Positions 37,901 to 44,340 of a stretch of 64,000 bases of DNA are shown piece by piece. Source of the stretch: Tachypleus tridentatus (lineage: Eukaryota > Arthropoda > Merostomata > Xiphosura > Limulidae); the NCBI RefSeq assembly GCF_004210375.1, contig NC_134832.1, positions 151,711,592 to 151,775,591 of the forward strand. The letters run 5' to 3'. Made by a program: the position numbers and the translations under genes. The stretch's first letter is position 1. Every line of letters starts with the position of its first letter. A model generated the notes under the pieces. It ran no database searches. It worked only from the letters and a program-made list of their open reading frames with translations, and was not told where the DNA came from.

Positions 37901-38164
37901 GTATATCAAAATTTTTAGTTTTGAGCACGACAATGAAAAGTTTCAAAGAATTTATATTATCTTTAATTTAACAATGAATGGTACCAATGACGTAAAATAT
38001 AACATAAAAATTTATTTACCAAAGACTTTACTTTTACATAATTGCGACTCAGTTCAGTACGGAAAGTACAAGTAAATCAGTAACGTAACTGTCATCAACA
38101 AAGGCCTAAAATGTTAATAATAAAAATCTCAAAAAAAACATTATTTTGTACTTACAGAAGTCAT
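12921..38164 (-). CDS. RNF4: RNF4-like SUMO-targeted E3 ubiquitin ligase (whole gene, six coding exons)
   Basis: Spliced minus-strand gene. Proposed coding exons are 38164-38156, 29827-29722, 21464-21379, 17400-17201, 16387-16312 and 13070-12921 (627 nt, 208 residues plus stop). Every junction is GT-AG and all phases agree. Seen in the protein: RRRRRQR at residues 8-14; VDLC (31-34), IDLT (44-47) and IVDLT (55-59), which read as SUMO-interacting motifs; arginine-rich RALRRHRSRSP near 88-98; RING ligands CPVC (150, 153), C172, H174, C177, C180, C191, C194; tail ending YHPIFL. RNF4 proteins (about 190 residues in vertebrates) use tandem SIMs to bind poly-SUMO chains and a C-terminal RING to dimerise and recruit E2-ubiquitin, acting in the nucleus in DNA repair and SUMO-protein turnover. 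The order of motifs and the RKK...YHPI ending match that family closely. The role here is inferred from homology. The first exon and the exact start of exon 4 are the least certain parts. Confidence 0.9.
13713..15023. repeat. 48-bp minisatellite in the last RNF4 intron
   Basis: About 27 copies of a 48-bp unit (core: cttaatcttgttcattgctc, then taggtaacagtaattctcac, then acaactgt). A few copies have 1- to 3-bp deletions (for example near 13,947 and 14,074-14,180), and one is interrupted by a short unrelated insert near 14,430-14,455. 48 bp equals 16 codons, hence the long plus-strand open frame. With the neighbouring 59-bp array it makes up roughly 73% of the 3.24-kb intron. Confidence 0.96.
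15283..16331. repeat. 59-bp minisatellite in the last RNF4 intron, abutting exon 5
   Basis: About 17 copies of a 59-bp unit (core: tcatcagtacctacatctgt, then atctcaaacaattacatcac, then acatacatcactcctttta) with small indels around 15,760-16,020. The last, degenerate unit runs through the donor site and the final bases of the RNF4 exon at 16312-16387. The plus strand is open for 430 codons across the array, although 59 is not a multiple of three. This only reflects low stop density in the unit. Confidence 0.96.
16312..16387 (-). CDS. RNF4: RNF4-like gene, exon 5 (first half of RING)
   Basis: Minus strand, 76 nt between acceptor ttgtag and donor gtaagt. It completes an Ile codon with the previous exon and ends in phase 0 on ...DSDTT. 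It encodes KITCPVCFDSD, supplying the first two RING zinc ligands (C150, C153). The plus strand across the exon is covered by a long repeat-driven open frame that has no coding meaning. The donor site and last bases of the exon align with the unit of the adjacent 59-bp minisatellite. Confidence 0.92.
16388..17200. other. RNF4 intron between exons 4 and 5
   Basis: About 810 bp of AT-rich intron bounded by donor gtatgt (17200) and acceptor ttgtag (16388). It contains a small (GT)n near 17,030. No repeat family recognised. Confidence 0.75.
17201..17400 (-). CDS. RNF4: RNF4-like gene, exon 4 (arginine-rich linker)
   Basis: Minus strand, 200 nt, phase 0 in, two bases out. The acceptor at 17401 follows a good pyrimidine tract. 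An alternative in-frame CAG acceptor would start the exon at 17370 and remove ten residues. The exon encodes ALRRHRSRSPVNTRQLTRRP, in the position of the arginine-rich motif of vertebrate RNF4, then an Asp/Tyr-rich segment with two PDY repeats. The donor gtatgt cuts before an apparent continuation to a stop at 17176, so the longer open frame is read-through into the intron and not coding. Confidence 0.88.
17401..21378. other. RNF4 intron between exons 3 and 4
   Basis: Mostly AT-rich unique sequence. From about 18,950 to 20,350 the composition changes to the less AT-rich decayed repeat type also seen at 8-10.6, 22.5-23.8 and 26.4-27.9 kb, including the gagtggcagtcc segment shared with 8.3 kb. 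No coding motifs. Confidence 0.6.
21379..21464 (-). CDS. RNF4: RNF4-like gene, exon 3 (tandem SUMO-interacting motifs)
   Basis: Minus strand, 86 nt between acceptor catacag and donor gtaagt; enters in phase 1 and leaves in phase 0. It encodes 28 whole codons containing IDLTCEGDEEEIVDLT followed by VNDSSIV. Two hydrophobic cores flanked by acidic residues are the signature of RNF4 SIM2 and SIM3, and the trailing NDSS.V resembles the vertebrate NDSVVIV stretch. This is the strongest evidence outside the RING that the gene is a SUMO-targeted ligase. Confidence 0.92.
21465..23839. other. RNF4 intron 2, left part
   Basis: AT-rich to about 22,540 with one short SINE fragment (22,078), then decayed unclassified repeat with minus-strand open stretches that lack motifs, up to the Penelope-like terminal repeats. 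Confidence 0.5.
22078..22141 (-). repeat. Second SINE-like family, fragment
   Basis: aattaagcaaaaaactacac, then atgctctgcccacatcacat, then actgaaaccca matches the start of the family seen more fully at 53,270-53,385. Confidence 0.6.
23840..24012 (-). repeat. Penelope-like terminal repeat, copy A
   Basis: Same orientation as copy B and about 80% alike by eye. The minus strand reads cctgatgatgacggaagaag then gttgaaacgttg. Two tandem terminal copies next to each other fit the known tandem arrangement of Penelope-like elements. Confidence 0.8.
24049..24223 (-). repeat. Penelope-like terminal repeat, copy B
   Basis: It lies downstream of the PLE ORF and shares its sequence with 23,840-24,012 (same orientation) and 26,011-26,186 (opposite orientation). 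On the minus strand it carries ctgacaatgaccgaagaagg followed by tcgaaac, a hammerhead-like core in which GACC can pair with GGUC. Confidence 0.85.
24270..26010 (-). pseudogene. Penelope-like retroelement ORF (reverse transcriptase plus GIY-YIG), 5' truncated
   Basis: Minus strand, read from 26,010 downwards. ILKADKGNAIIIM (near 25,900-25,860) is the PLE N-terminal RT landmark. IYGIPKPHKPDCPLRPI and MASFDVISLFTEV follow. One premature stop interrupts near 25,293, just before YIQTNGLSMGNPVSPVLAN, then the YVNDT catalytic-region equivalent, and FLNLKITR. After frameshifts between about 24,670 and 24,560 comes IIYKIQCDNCHDFYIGET, the GIY-YIG endonuclease signature, ending near 24,270. Penelope-like elements pair an RT related to telomerase with such an endonuclease. 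Full ORFs start further upstream; here the frame stays open to 26,010 and then hits an inverted terminal repeat, so the 5' end is lost. The stop and frameshifts make it inactive. Confidence 0.92.
26011..26186 (+). repeat. Penelope-like terminal repeat, inverted copy
   Basis: Reverse complement of copy B: ctctacattccgacactcag on the left, acctgacgatgatcgaagaa then ggtcgaaacg in the middle, and aaatttcgag on the right. It joins directly to the 5'-truncated PLE ORF. An inverted upstream copy is a known structural variant of these elements. Confidence 0.85.
26187..26395 (-). pseudogene. Second Penelope-like copy, GIY-YIG tail only
   Basis: Minus strand. HCKSNKHNITIKNTQILNKE and LKPKINQYKGTP repeat nearly exactly the end of the ORF at 24,270-24,440, followed by the same 3' flank (tgtagagggc...tgtttga). 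Only the last 60 or so codons survive. Confidence 0.88.
28088..28219. repeat. Short imperfect tandem repeat, three copies
   Basis: Three spaced copies of catatttaatataattttt followed by atcacactgtac (the second copy diverged), at intervals of about 55 bp, in the RNF4 intron between exons 2 and 3. Confidence 0.75.
28676..28796. repeat. Imperfect tandem repeat around a palindromic CCATATGG core, three copies
   Basis: Three copies of a block of about 50 bp built as caactgcagaacacaccatatggtg followed by a variable end of the type ctgtaaactgagaag. Each contains the 8-bp palindrome ccatatgg. Confidence 0.75.
29350..29500 (-). repeat. Diverged SINE copy of the tRNA-Thr family
   Basis: Weak match to the SINE body (tagccatccctaatttt, gactagaggaagga, atgaccatcacagtataa, catggctgaaaaggcaaaca). 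It is older than the other copies and lies in the RNF4 intron next to exon 2. Confidence 0.6.
29722..29827 (-). CDS. RNF4: RNF4-like gene, exon 2 (basic N-terminus and first SIM-like motif)
   Basis: Minus strand. It starts ATG ACT GTA AGC after an acceptor-like ACTTAG and ends CAT G before a consensus donor (gtgagt), leaving phase 1. It encodes 35 residues with the run SRRRRRQR, comparable in place to the basic N-terminus of vertebrate RNF4, and ends in VDLCSSPH, a SIM-like core. The single left-over G is completed by the AT of exon 3 to give Asp. Confidence 0.85.
29828..31052. other. RNF4 intron 1, left part
   Basis: AT-rich intron sequence with one degenerate tandem repeat (30,328-30,560). 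No coding signal up to the hAT target duplication. Confidence 0.55.
30328..30560. repeat. Degenerate tandem repeat, four to five copies
   Basis: Loose copies of a unit of about 55 bp containing gtcaaaaacatgcaatatat, followed by gatat/aacata and a stretch like cataaaaccacagg. Divergence is high, so this is an old array. Confidence 0.6.
31061..33637 (-). mobile_element. hAT DNA transposon with both ends and 8-bp target duplication
   Basis: A 2,577-bp element. The left end CAGGGGTGGCCAAAC and the right end (reverse complement CAGGGTTGGCCAAAC) are matching terminal inverted repeats. The 8-bp direct repeat tactagta lies at 31053-31060 and 33638-33645, the length made by hAT transposases. It contains a decayed transposase on the minus strand and sits in the RNF4 intron between exons 1 and 2. 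Confidence 0.95.
31640..33120 (-). pseudogene. Degenerate hAT transposase (GTF2IRD2/ZBED-like)
   Basis: Minus strand, three or more frames. N-terminal KYDDENRNLKPELQEYFTF and ICNVLLSHYKVSHLKHHYET near 33,110-32,950 resemble the BED-like finger of this group, with one of the expected Cys residues replaced. SLAPDESTDIQDNSQLVVFV (near 32,580-32,510) is the catalytic-domain block with the DESTD motif. WSTCNGGGK and LALQGKDKIVSNL follow. Near 31,830-31,760, FNTTYCCESLYSVMKF is the hAT C-terminal dimerisation block. Several stops and frameshifts show it is inactive, while the element ends remain intact. Confidence 0.88.
33700..34430 (+). pseudogene. CR1-like LINE, 3' end of reverse transcriptase ORF
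   Basis: Plus-strand remains: DLGVMADQFLKPSKQCAVAS near 33,790-33,845, YWLGHILKYCIQPQTTYLRK near 33,915-33,975, FLERIL, a LSYKERLKSL-like block near 34,045, KGIDNVN near 34,140, then a tail with SQDGPKDPM near 34,380. The order DLGV, LYKSLVRPHLEYCIQ, LERVQ, SYEERL is the C-terminal part of CR1/Jockey-type LINE ORFs. 5' truncated and frameshifted. It begins shortly right of the hAT element. Confidence 0.8.
34966..35012. repeat. Microsatellite (TA)n(CA)n(CATA)n
   Basis: tatatatacacacacacaca continuing into four or five cata units. A simple compound microsatellite. Confidence 0.95.
35121..35270. repeat. Tandem duplication of a 74-75 bp segment
   Basis: Two adjacent copies of ctcagtttggaggtgactgc through ccactcttaacctctatt, differing by one inserted T and one A/G change. 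This is recent by its identity and has no coding sense. Confidence 0.92.
35700..36290 (-). pseudogene. Reverse transcriptase fragment, family uncertain
   Basis: Minus strand, very AT-rich. IGVPMVANYSTCLANLDLYY near 36,280-36,220 resembles the IPMGTN...P.LADL block, and later NTEAHYLDLKIKIIDK near 36,070-36,020 resembles the YLDL-I block of an RT found in invertebrate repeats. The YIDD-type motif is lost. It could be Penelope-like or another RT lineage. Confidence 0.5.
36747..37097 (+). pseudogene. Penelope-like fragment, linker before GIY-YIG
   Basis: An open stretch of 116 codons with HTTIFPYVKCLYNNEQRIQK, RPVLEATTQSQLIQTKSPEN and a degraded K.PYLYEF where the YKI-C motif would fall. This matches the region between RT and GIY-YIG in Penelope-like ORFs (PY.KGL, R..FK, L..VK). 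It is opposite in orientation to the fragment just upstream and has no start context, so it is treated as a relic despite being open. Confidence 0.6.
37385..37656 (-). repeat. tRNA-Thr-derived SINE, full length
   Basis: Reverse-orientation copy with tail gtttttgaatttcatacaca, complete body and head ending in ccatgccgggct. The A- and B-box regions are recognisable (gggattcgaaccc). Target duplication is not clear. Confidence 0.93.
38156..38164 (-). CDS. RNF4: RNF4-like gene, candidate first coding exon (Met-Thr-Ser)
   Basis: On the minus strand ATG ACT TCT is followed at once by a consensus donor (gtaagt). An in-frame TGA lies three codons upstream, so the frame opens here. It joins in phase 0 to the exon at 29827, which itself begins ATG ACT directly after an acceptor-like ACTTAG. 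If this exon is only 5' UTR, translation would start at the ATG at 29827 and the protein would lose three residues. No transcript evidence is available from sequence alone. Confidence 0.5.
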
Positions 38165-38660
38165 TTCAATTCAAAATGCTCCGAGAAAAAGTTAATTTCA
38201 TAAAACAAAACAGAAATTCTACTTCAATGTTTATTATTACAAAGAACTATTAAGACTATTAATGTCACTAACGGTTCCCAAAACAACGAAATAAAAGAAT
38301 TCACCTACACTCGTTAACAGAATACAAAAGTCTACCAGGATCTCTCAAAATCCCCCTGTTGGTTAATAAACATTTCTATTTTTATCAATTTTCTCCAATG
38401 AACATGTATTGAAAACTTATTCAATACAAAAATGCTGTATATACGTAGAGTTTACTTGGGTTCTTTAAACGTAGGTTTCACGAGTAGTGTTTCCAGGCAA
38501 TAATATTCTTTGTTGACATTATACACGTTGTTGAATTTTTAAGATTTGCTGAAAGTTCTTGCTGTCCCATACCTTTCACTCTAAGCGCGATTTAACGCTT
38601 TTGCTGCTCGTCGGACTTTTATGGCATTTTCGCGACTATAGAACTGCTTCAAAGTGTAAA
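38165..38660 (-). promoter_or_regulatory. Candidate 5' UTR and promoter region of the RNF4-like gene
   Basis: This lies directly upstream of the proposed first exon on the minus strand. Compared with its AT-rich surroundings, 38,580-38,640 is locally richer in CG dinucleotides (for example gcgcgattt, gctcgtcgg, ttcgcgac), as often seen near animal promoters. No TATA box or initiator is clear enough to place a start site. Confidence 0.25.
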
Positions 38661-38817
38661 ACAGAGAAGGGAAATAACAAGTATATGTGTTTGTGTGTTT
38701 GATTAATATCAAACATTTTAGAATTCTCTCAATATAAAAAAGGCAGCTTTCTGATAAAGAACAACGAAAAATTACTGTCCATTTTTTTTCGTATTTTCAA
38801 GTAATTACTTTAGTTGT

Positions 38818-39073
38818 TTGTTTTTGGTTTTGAATTTCGCGCAAAGCTACACGAGGGCTATCTGCGATAGCCGTTCCTAATTTACTAGTGTAAGATTAGA
38901 GGGAAGGCAGCTAGTCATCACCACCACCCATAACCAGCTTTTAGGCTACTCTTTTACAAACGACTGAAACATTATAACGCCTCCACGGCTGAAAGGGCGA
39001 GCATATTTGGTGCGACGGAGATTCGAACCCGCGACCCTCAGATTACGAGTCGAGTGCCTTAAGCATCTGTCCA
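38818..39073 (-). repeat. tRNA-Thr-derived SINE with 12-bp target duplication
   Basis: Reverse-orientation copy flanked by tactttagttgt at 38806-38817 and 39074-39085, a perfect 12-bp direct repeat. The head end is slightly decayed (gtgccttaagcatctgtcca). Confidence 0.95.
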
Positions 39074-39085
39074 TACTTTAGTTGT

Positions 39086-40206
39086 ATGTTGGGGATTGTG
39101 AACAGACGAAAAAATTAGAATGCTGTTATTAGAAAAACAAGATAACAAAAATATGTGTAATGAAAAATAACAACAAAGTTATTTTACGACTGAACCAGCA
39201 GACAACAACATAACTAAAGCGTTTTACTAGAAAGAAATATTGCAAAATTCACAACTGATGATTCTACCTAAGTAGTACAACAAATCACGGTGATATTTAA
39301 GCACAAACTAGACATTGTGTAGAAAGTGTATCATATTTCATGAAAATCAGATTATGTATGAGAACAAATAAACAGGGTGGCACAATGCCATCTCTACGAT
39401 CCTCATTGCGAAGTTACCAAACTCATATACTTTTAATGTGGGATTTATGGTTGAAACAAAAACTAGTGCGGAAACTGAGTTAAAGCATTATAATATCTCT
39501 AAGAAACTAGTTATAGAGAACATAAAATTTCCATTTCTTAGCTGAATCTCAAATTTAAAAGATAATTTTTCTGCAGGTTTCCACCGGAAATCTTTTCTCC
39601 ATTCATCCGCAAATGGGAAAATCCTCCCTGTCTAGCAACCCTAATGTTCACCTACCTTTAATTTAATTAAAACCTAAGAAATGGATAGAGGAAGACACTT
39701 TTACTTCTGAAAACCACTTGTTGAATAAAAAAAATTAACAACGTCAAAAAATTACTTGTACTATCTAGTCATGAGCGTTCGTGGATGGATTAATATGTTT
39801 AAATTACAAAATTCAAAAACTCTCATAAGATCTACTAAAACATTTCCGTGACACGACGTTTTCAATTACATTAATTAAATTTAAGATTTTTCAGCCAAGT
39901 ATTTTTTTTACTGAGTCTAAGGTAGTAAACAGGAGTCATTCAAAATATAAGTCCATTATGAACTGAGAGCTTACTTTTACTTTTAGATTTCAACCATATC
40001 TATCGTGCTTTCACCAAAGACACAGCTAGGTATACAATCTGCTTCTCAAAAACTTAGTCAAATTGAACATTTTGCAATAATAAACGTAGCGTGTATGTTA
40101 GTATCTATATACTTAACCCAAACTCCTGCGCAATCTTCTCAATGGTTCTACAAAAGAAATCCACAAAAATTTCACACAAGAGCTATTTCTGTAAAATATT
40201 CTTAAC
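39086..40206. other. No feature recognised
   Basis: AT-rich sequence upstream of the RNF4 gene's proposed first exon, between two SINE copies. The short open frame near 40,005-40,205 has no recognisable motif. Confidence 0.5.
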
Positions 40207-40388
40207 CGAGCAGTGAAAGACTAGAGGGAAGGCGGCTAGTCATCACAACCCACTGCCAACTCTTGGGCTACTCTTTTACAACAGATAGCGAGATTGACCA
40301 TCAAATTATAATGCCTTCATGGCTGAAAGGAGAAACATGTTTGGTGGGACGGAAGCTAGAACCTACAATCATCAGATTGCGAGTTAAA
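40207..40388 (-). repeat. Diverged tRNA-Thr-derived SINE
   Basis: Reverse-orientation copy from gcagtgaaagactagaggga to the decayed B-box and anticodon region (atcatcagattgcgagtt). The tail side is missing. Confidence 0.85.
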
Positions 40389-40419
40389 TTTAAAAAAAAA
40401 AAACAAGCAGAAAAATACT

Positions 40420-40900
40420 AGCTGTTGCTGAAGAAAATCGACTTTCAAAATTTTCTATACTGCCGTTTGGATAATGTTATGCACCTGTTACATTTCCAAG
40501 TTTAATGGAGTATGTTCATTCTGAGCTATCCTGGAAAATTATACTCATCTACTTGGACTATATAATCACATATGGAGAGACCTCTGATGCAACTTGTGAG
40601 GGTCTAAGGGACGTATTAGATAGGTTGAGGAAAAATAACCTTAAGCTGAGTGGAAAAAACCTGAACTGAAAAACCAAATAACTTTTATTGGACTGCTGGT
40701 TGCGAACAAGCATTCAACAAACTCAAGAAAACAATTAATCACTACTTTGGTTTTGCATATCCAGCTCTTGCTTAGTAGTAGATACGGACGCCAGTAGTTT
40801 TGCAGGAGAAATGGTGTTAACACCAATACAAAACGGAAAAGAATATAAATACCTACTTTAGCAAGGCAATGAATGATATTGACAGGAGGATTTGATCTGT
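40420..40900 (+). pseudogene. Ty3/gypsy retrotransposon pol fragment
   Basis: Plus-strand remains: LPFG.CYAPVTF near 40,462, LMEYVHSELSWKIILIYLDY near 40,505-40,560 (YLDD catalytic motif changed to YLDY), GLRDVLDRLRKNNLKLSG near 40,602-40,655, then a jump to CEQAFNKLKKTI near 40,705 and VVDTDASSFAGEMVLTPIQN (RNase H start) near 40,780-40,830. The order is RT then RNase H as in Ty3/gypsy pol. Stops, an internal deletion and the altered catalytic residue show it is dead. No long terminal repeat was recognised. Confidence 0.88.
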
Positions 40901-40919
40901 ATTATTAGCAAAGAGCTAC

Positions 40920-41040
40920 TAAGTTGTAACAGTTCGATGAGGTGTTCCTGTTTTATGTTGATCCTCTTTTTGGGATCTTGTGAAATAATTTCAATAGTAA
41001 GTTGTCTTGCTTGTAAATATCAATCCGCGTGAATTTTACA
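40920..41040 (-). pseudogene. Penelope-like fragment
   Basis: Closely similar to 42,565-42,665 (shared ggtgttcctgttttatgttg and atcttgtgaaataattt), which is part of the RT region of the next Penelope-like copy. A short relic directly after the gypsy fragment. Confidence 0.6.
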
Positions 41041-41536
41041 GAATAATTTATTTATAGGTAAAAAACAATCCAAGGATGAATAAATATAAAAACTATGGAA
41101 TATTTTATTAAAAATACTTGTATAAGTTTCGCAATGTGTGGAGAAAAAATGACAAAAAATATATAGAGACGTACCAGGGTATTTGTTAATTGCAAAATTG
41201 TTTGATTTTGTTAATAAGGATTCTCCAATTTTTCATCTCTTGATGTCAGGCTCATGATTTAGTACTGTAATGTTCTGTTTAGAAAAAACTGTGTTTGTTT
41301 TTACTCATATGCTCGTGGACTTGGGAAAAGGTTTTTGGTAGTTTTTAACCTGATCTTCAAGTTACGTCCTACTTCACCTTGTGAAAAGCTAGACAATTGT
41401 TACAGTGTATTTTGTAAATGTTTTCTGGTGAGGTGGGTTCCTTATACAATTTTCTTAACGTCTGTTTACTTTTTATTCCAGGGATGAACATGAATCTAGA
41501 TGTTAAGTTTATGTTTGGTGTCAGTCCTTTTCAAAT

Positions 41537-41820
41537 GGCCCGGTATGGCTAAGCGCGTTAAGGTGTGCGACTCGTAATCTGAGGGTCGCGGGTTCGCATC
41601 CCCATCGCACCAAACATGCTCGCCATTTCAGTCGTGAGGGCGTTATAATGTTACGGTCAATCCCACTAATCGTTGGTAAAAGAGTAGCCCAAGAGTGGGC
41701 GGTAGGTGGTGATGACAAGCTGCCTTCCCTCTAGTCTTACACTGCTAAATTAGAGACGGCTAGCACAGATAGCCCTCGAGTAGCTTTGTGCGAAATTCAA
41801 AAACAAACAAACAAACAAAC
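41537..41820 (+). repeat. tRNA-Thr-derived SINE, full length, inserted in a Penelope-like remnant
   Basis: The best plus-strand copy. The tRNA-like head has A box tggctaagcgcgttaagg, anticodon loop ctcgtaa (CGT, Thr) and B box ggttcgcatcc; then the body, ending in an (AAAC)n tail. The direct repeat ttttcaaat flanks it (41528-41536 and 41822-41830). It splits the GIY-YIG region of a minus-strand Penelope-like copy. Confidence 0.96.
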
Positions 41821-42284
41821 TTTTTCAAATATCTGATAGAAGTACACTAATATTTTCTTTACTTTTATGTATAGTGCAAGTAATTGAGCTATTTTTTGTT
41901 TTGTAGAGTGTTTAAGTATGTTTCTTCTTGTCCATGTATTTTAAAGTTCTTAATTAATAGTTTCTATAACTACTTTAATAAGGAACTGGTTAATGTCAGT
42001 GAAATATTCAGTTAAGTGTTTAATTTCTGTACTGATGTTTTCTGTGGTGCATATAGTGTATTTTAAATTTAAGAAACCTTTTAGAATGCCTAACTTATGG
42101 TAGATTACATGATTAGCAAACCAGTTTATGTAATTTGCGTTGTATGTTATTTTATATGAATTTTAGTTGTGAAACCTTGGGGGGGGGGAGTCATGTGACG
42201 TTAAAGCTTAACAAATTTATCTTGTAATTGTCTTCATTTTCCACTGTGAAATGTATGTTTTTGCGTAGATTGTTTATGTGTTGA

Positions 42285-42397
42285 GACAACGGTAGGTCTT
42301 CAGATTTACAACGATAAAATCAGGGATTCGATTGCCCCAGTGAACACAGCAGAGGATAGCATGATGTCGCTTTGCTATAAGGAAACACACACACACT
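42285..42397 (+). repeat. Second SINE-like family, plus-strand copy
   Basis: acaacggtaggtcttcagat, then aaaatcagggattcgattgc, then gtcgctttgctataaggaaa. It contains a B-box-like ggattcgattgcc and is the reverse complement of the copy at 44,238-44,340. Confidence 0.7.
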
Positions 42398-42917
42398 CTT
42401 CTTGACAAGTAAAGCCTCAAAATGCAGATTTGTGTACGGAAGTGGGTATGGCATGCTGTTCTATGTGATGTAAAAAAAGAGTGGCTAAAGTTATTGACAA
42501 TGTATTTCCCATGACAACTCAGTGTAACTGAACGAAGCACGAATTTTTGTATTAAAAGCAAATAAATGTAGCTAGTTGTAAAAGTTTGATCTGGTGTTCC
42601 TGTTTTATGTTGATTTTCTTCTAGGAATCTTGTGAAATAATTTTTGCTGTAAGTTGTATTGCTTGATGACAAGGCGTTTGTGGAAACAGTTTTATGACAT
42701 CAAAGCTGGATATAAAGAAGTTGCTCTCTAAACTATGCAAATGTTGTAGTGATTTTTAACTGGGTGCTTATTTTGGAAGCATAAGGTTCTAAAATCAAGT
42801 TAAAATATTTAGCAAGGTTGTAGTTTAAAAAAGTTATAAGAAGAAGTAACTGAGCGTAAGATTATTGATTTTTTATGGATTTTCGACAAAGGGTAGATAT
42901 TTGGTGTTCTTGGTTTG

Positions 42918-43158
42918 TTTGTTTCGTTTTGAATATTGTACAAAGATGCACGAGGGTTATCTGCACTAGCCGTTCATAATTTAGCAGTGTAAGACTAAAG
43001 TAAATGCAACTAGTTATCACCATCCACCGCTATCTCTTGGGCTACTCTTTTACCAATGACTGCAATATTGTAACGCCTCCACGACTGGGAAGACGGGTAT
43101 GTTTGGTGTGAAGGGGATTCGAACTCATGACTCTCAGATAACGAGTCGAGTGGCAGGC
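42918..43158 (-). repeat. tRNA-Thr-derived SINE, diverged
   Basis: Reverse-orientation copy with tail gtttgtttcgttttgaatat, body, and a decayed head (aaggggattcgaactcatga, cgagtcgagtg). Confidence 0.88.
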
Positions 43159-43796
43159 CGATATCATGTGTTTTGCTTTGTGATTAATTCTATAAATAAT
43201 AAATACAAATTATTCATAAAATCTGTTTGTGTTTTTGTATGAGTGGTTTGTATGAAAATAAAAGTTTAAAATTAATAGTTTTATTTTAATGGTTTTTTGG
43301 GTGGGTTTTTTTCTGATTTTTTGTTGTATGTTGGACTAATGTCAATATTTGATTGAATAGACTCAGACATATTATTCAACATATCTACCATTAAGGAATC
43401 ATACTATTCGGTTGTTAAAATATCGATCCTTCATTGGCTCTTTGAATAACAATGTCTTCTTTTTCTCCTAAAAAGTTTCAGACCTTTTCTTTCTTCTAAT
43501 GTGAATTTTTGTTTTATAGGCTTCTTTTTCTTTAGTATTTTTTAAGTTTTTACACGAAATTCATCTTGGAAGTTTCTTGATGGATGTGTTTTTGGTTTGG
43601 TAGACAATTACTCATAAAATTTATGTGTTGGTATTTACATGACTAAGTAATTACAGTAAATTCAGAATATAAATACATTGTTAGATTTTGAATGTTGGTT
43701 TAAATATCAAAACATTCTTTGCTGTTGAAAACTTGATAATGATCGTACCAGTGATCAAAACGTCATATGTTTTCTAACACGAATCTTACATACTGT
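43159..43796. other. No feature recognised
   Basis: AT-rich sequence between two SINEs. No motif seen. Confidence 0.5.
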
Positions 43797-44045
43797 TAAG
43801 ACGCTCGGCTCGTAATCCGAGAATCGCGGGTTCGAATTCCCGTCACACCAAACATGCTCGTCCTTTAAACCGTGGGGGGTGTTATAAAGTTACGGTCAAT
43901 CCTACTATTAGTTGGTAAAGAGTAGCCCAAGAGTTGGCGGTGGGTGGTGATGACTAGCTGCCTTCTCTCTGGTTTACACTACTAAATTAAGAGCGGCTAA
44001 CGCAGATAGCCCTCGAGTAGCTTTGTGCGAAATTAAAAAAAACCA
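43797..44045 (+). repeat. tRNA-Thr-derived SINE, start of head lost
   Basis: Plus orientation: gttaagacgctcggctcgta, B box gggttcgaattcc, body, and tail ending gcgaaattaaaaaa. The first 20 or so bases of the head are missing. Confidence 0.93.
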
Positions 44046-44237
44046 ACATAAACCAGATATAAAACATATTAGAAGCTATAGTATGAAAACTATAAAGATC
44101 AGTTTGAGGTCACGAACTCGGTCGATTCAACTGAGCCCGTAGAGAGCGAAATATCTATGAATTTAAAGAGTATTATTACAGTTTAGCTCAATATGACAAT
44201 CTTTGTAAGAACAACTTTTAGGTTTGAGCGTCATGAG

Positions 44238-44340
44238 TGTGTGTGTGTGTGTTTTCTTATAGCAAAGCCACATCAGGCTATCTGCTAAGCCCACCGAAGG
44301 GAATCGAACCCCTAATTTTAGCATTATGAGCGTGTCTATA
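44238..44340 (-). repeat. Second SINE-like family, minus-strand copy
   Basis: It begins with a (GT)n and ttcttatagcaaagccacat, then gaagggaatcgaacccctaa, then ttttagcattatgagcgtgt. A B-box-like gaatcgaaccc points to a tRNA-derived head. Confidence 0.75.

Larger units (their letters stand above)
41200..42720 (-). pseudogene. Second Penelope-like element, decayed and split by SINEs
   Basis: Minus strand. FISSFDVIKLF near 42,710-42,685 matches the SFDV.SLF RT motif. The 3' part gives LRKLYKEPTSPENIYKIHCN near 41,455-41,400, the start of the GIY-YIG domain. A SINE (41537-41820, with target duplication) interrupts it, and a second-family SINE lies at 42,285. AT-rich sequence between 41,830 and 42,180 is the eroded thumb and linker. 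No intact frame remains. Confidence 0.75.

Noticed and set aside
41537-41612. Functional tRNA-Thr gene
   Set aside because: The cloverleaf-like head is always followed by the SINE body and AAAC tail, occurs many times and carries stem mismatches. It is a SINE promoter, not a tRNA gene.
42274-42672. 132-codon minus-strand open frame
   Set aside because: It reads across a second-family SINE and a decayed Penelope-like fragment, so it is chimeric noise.
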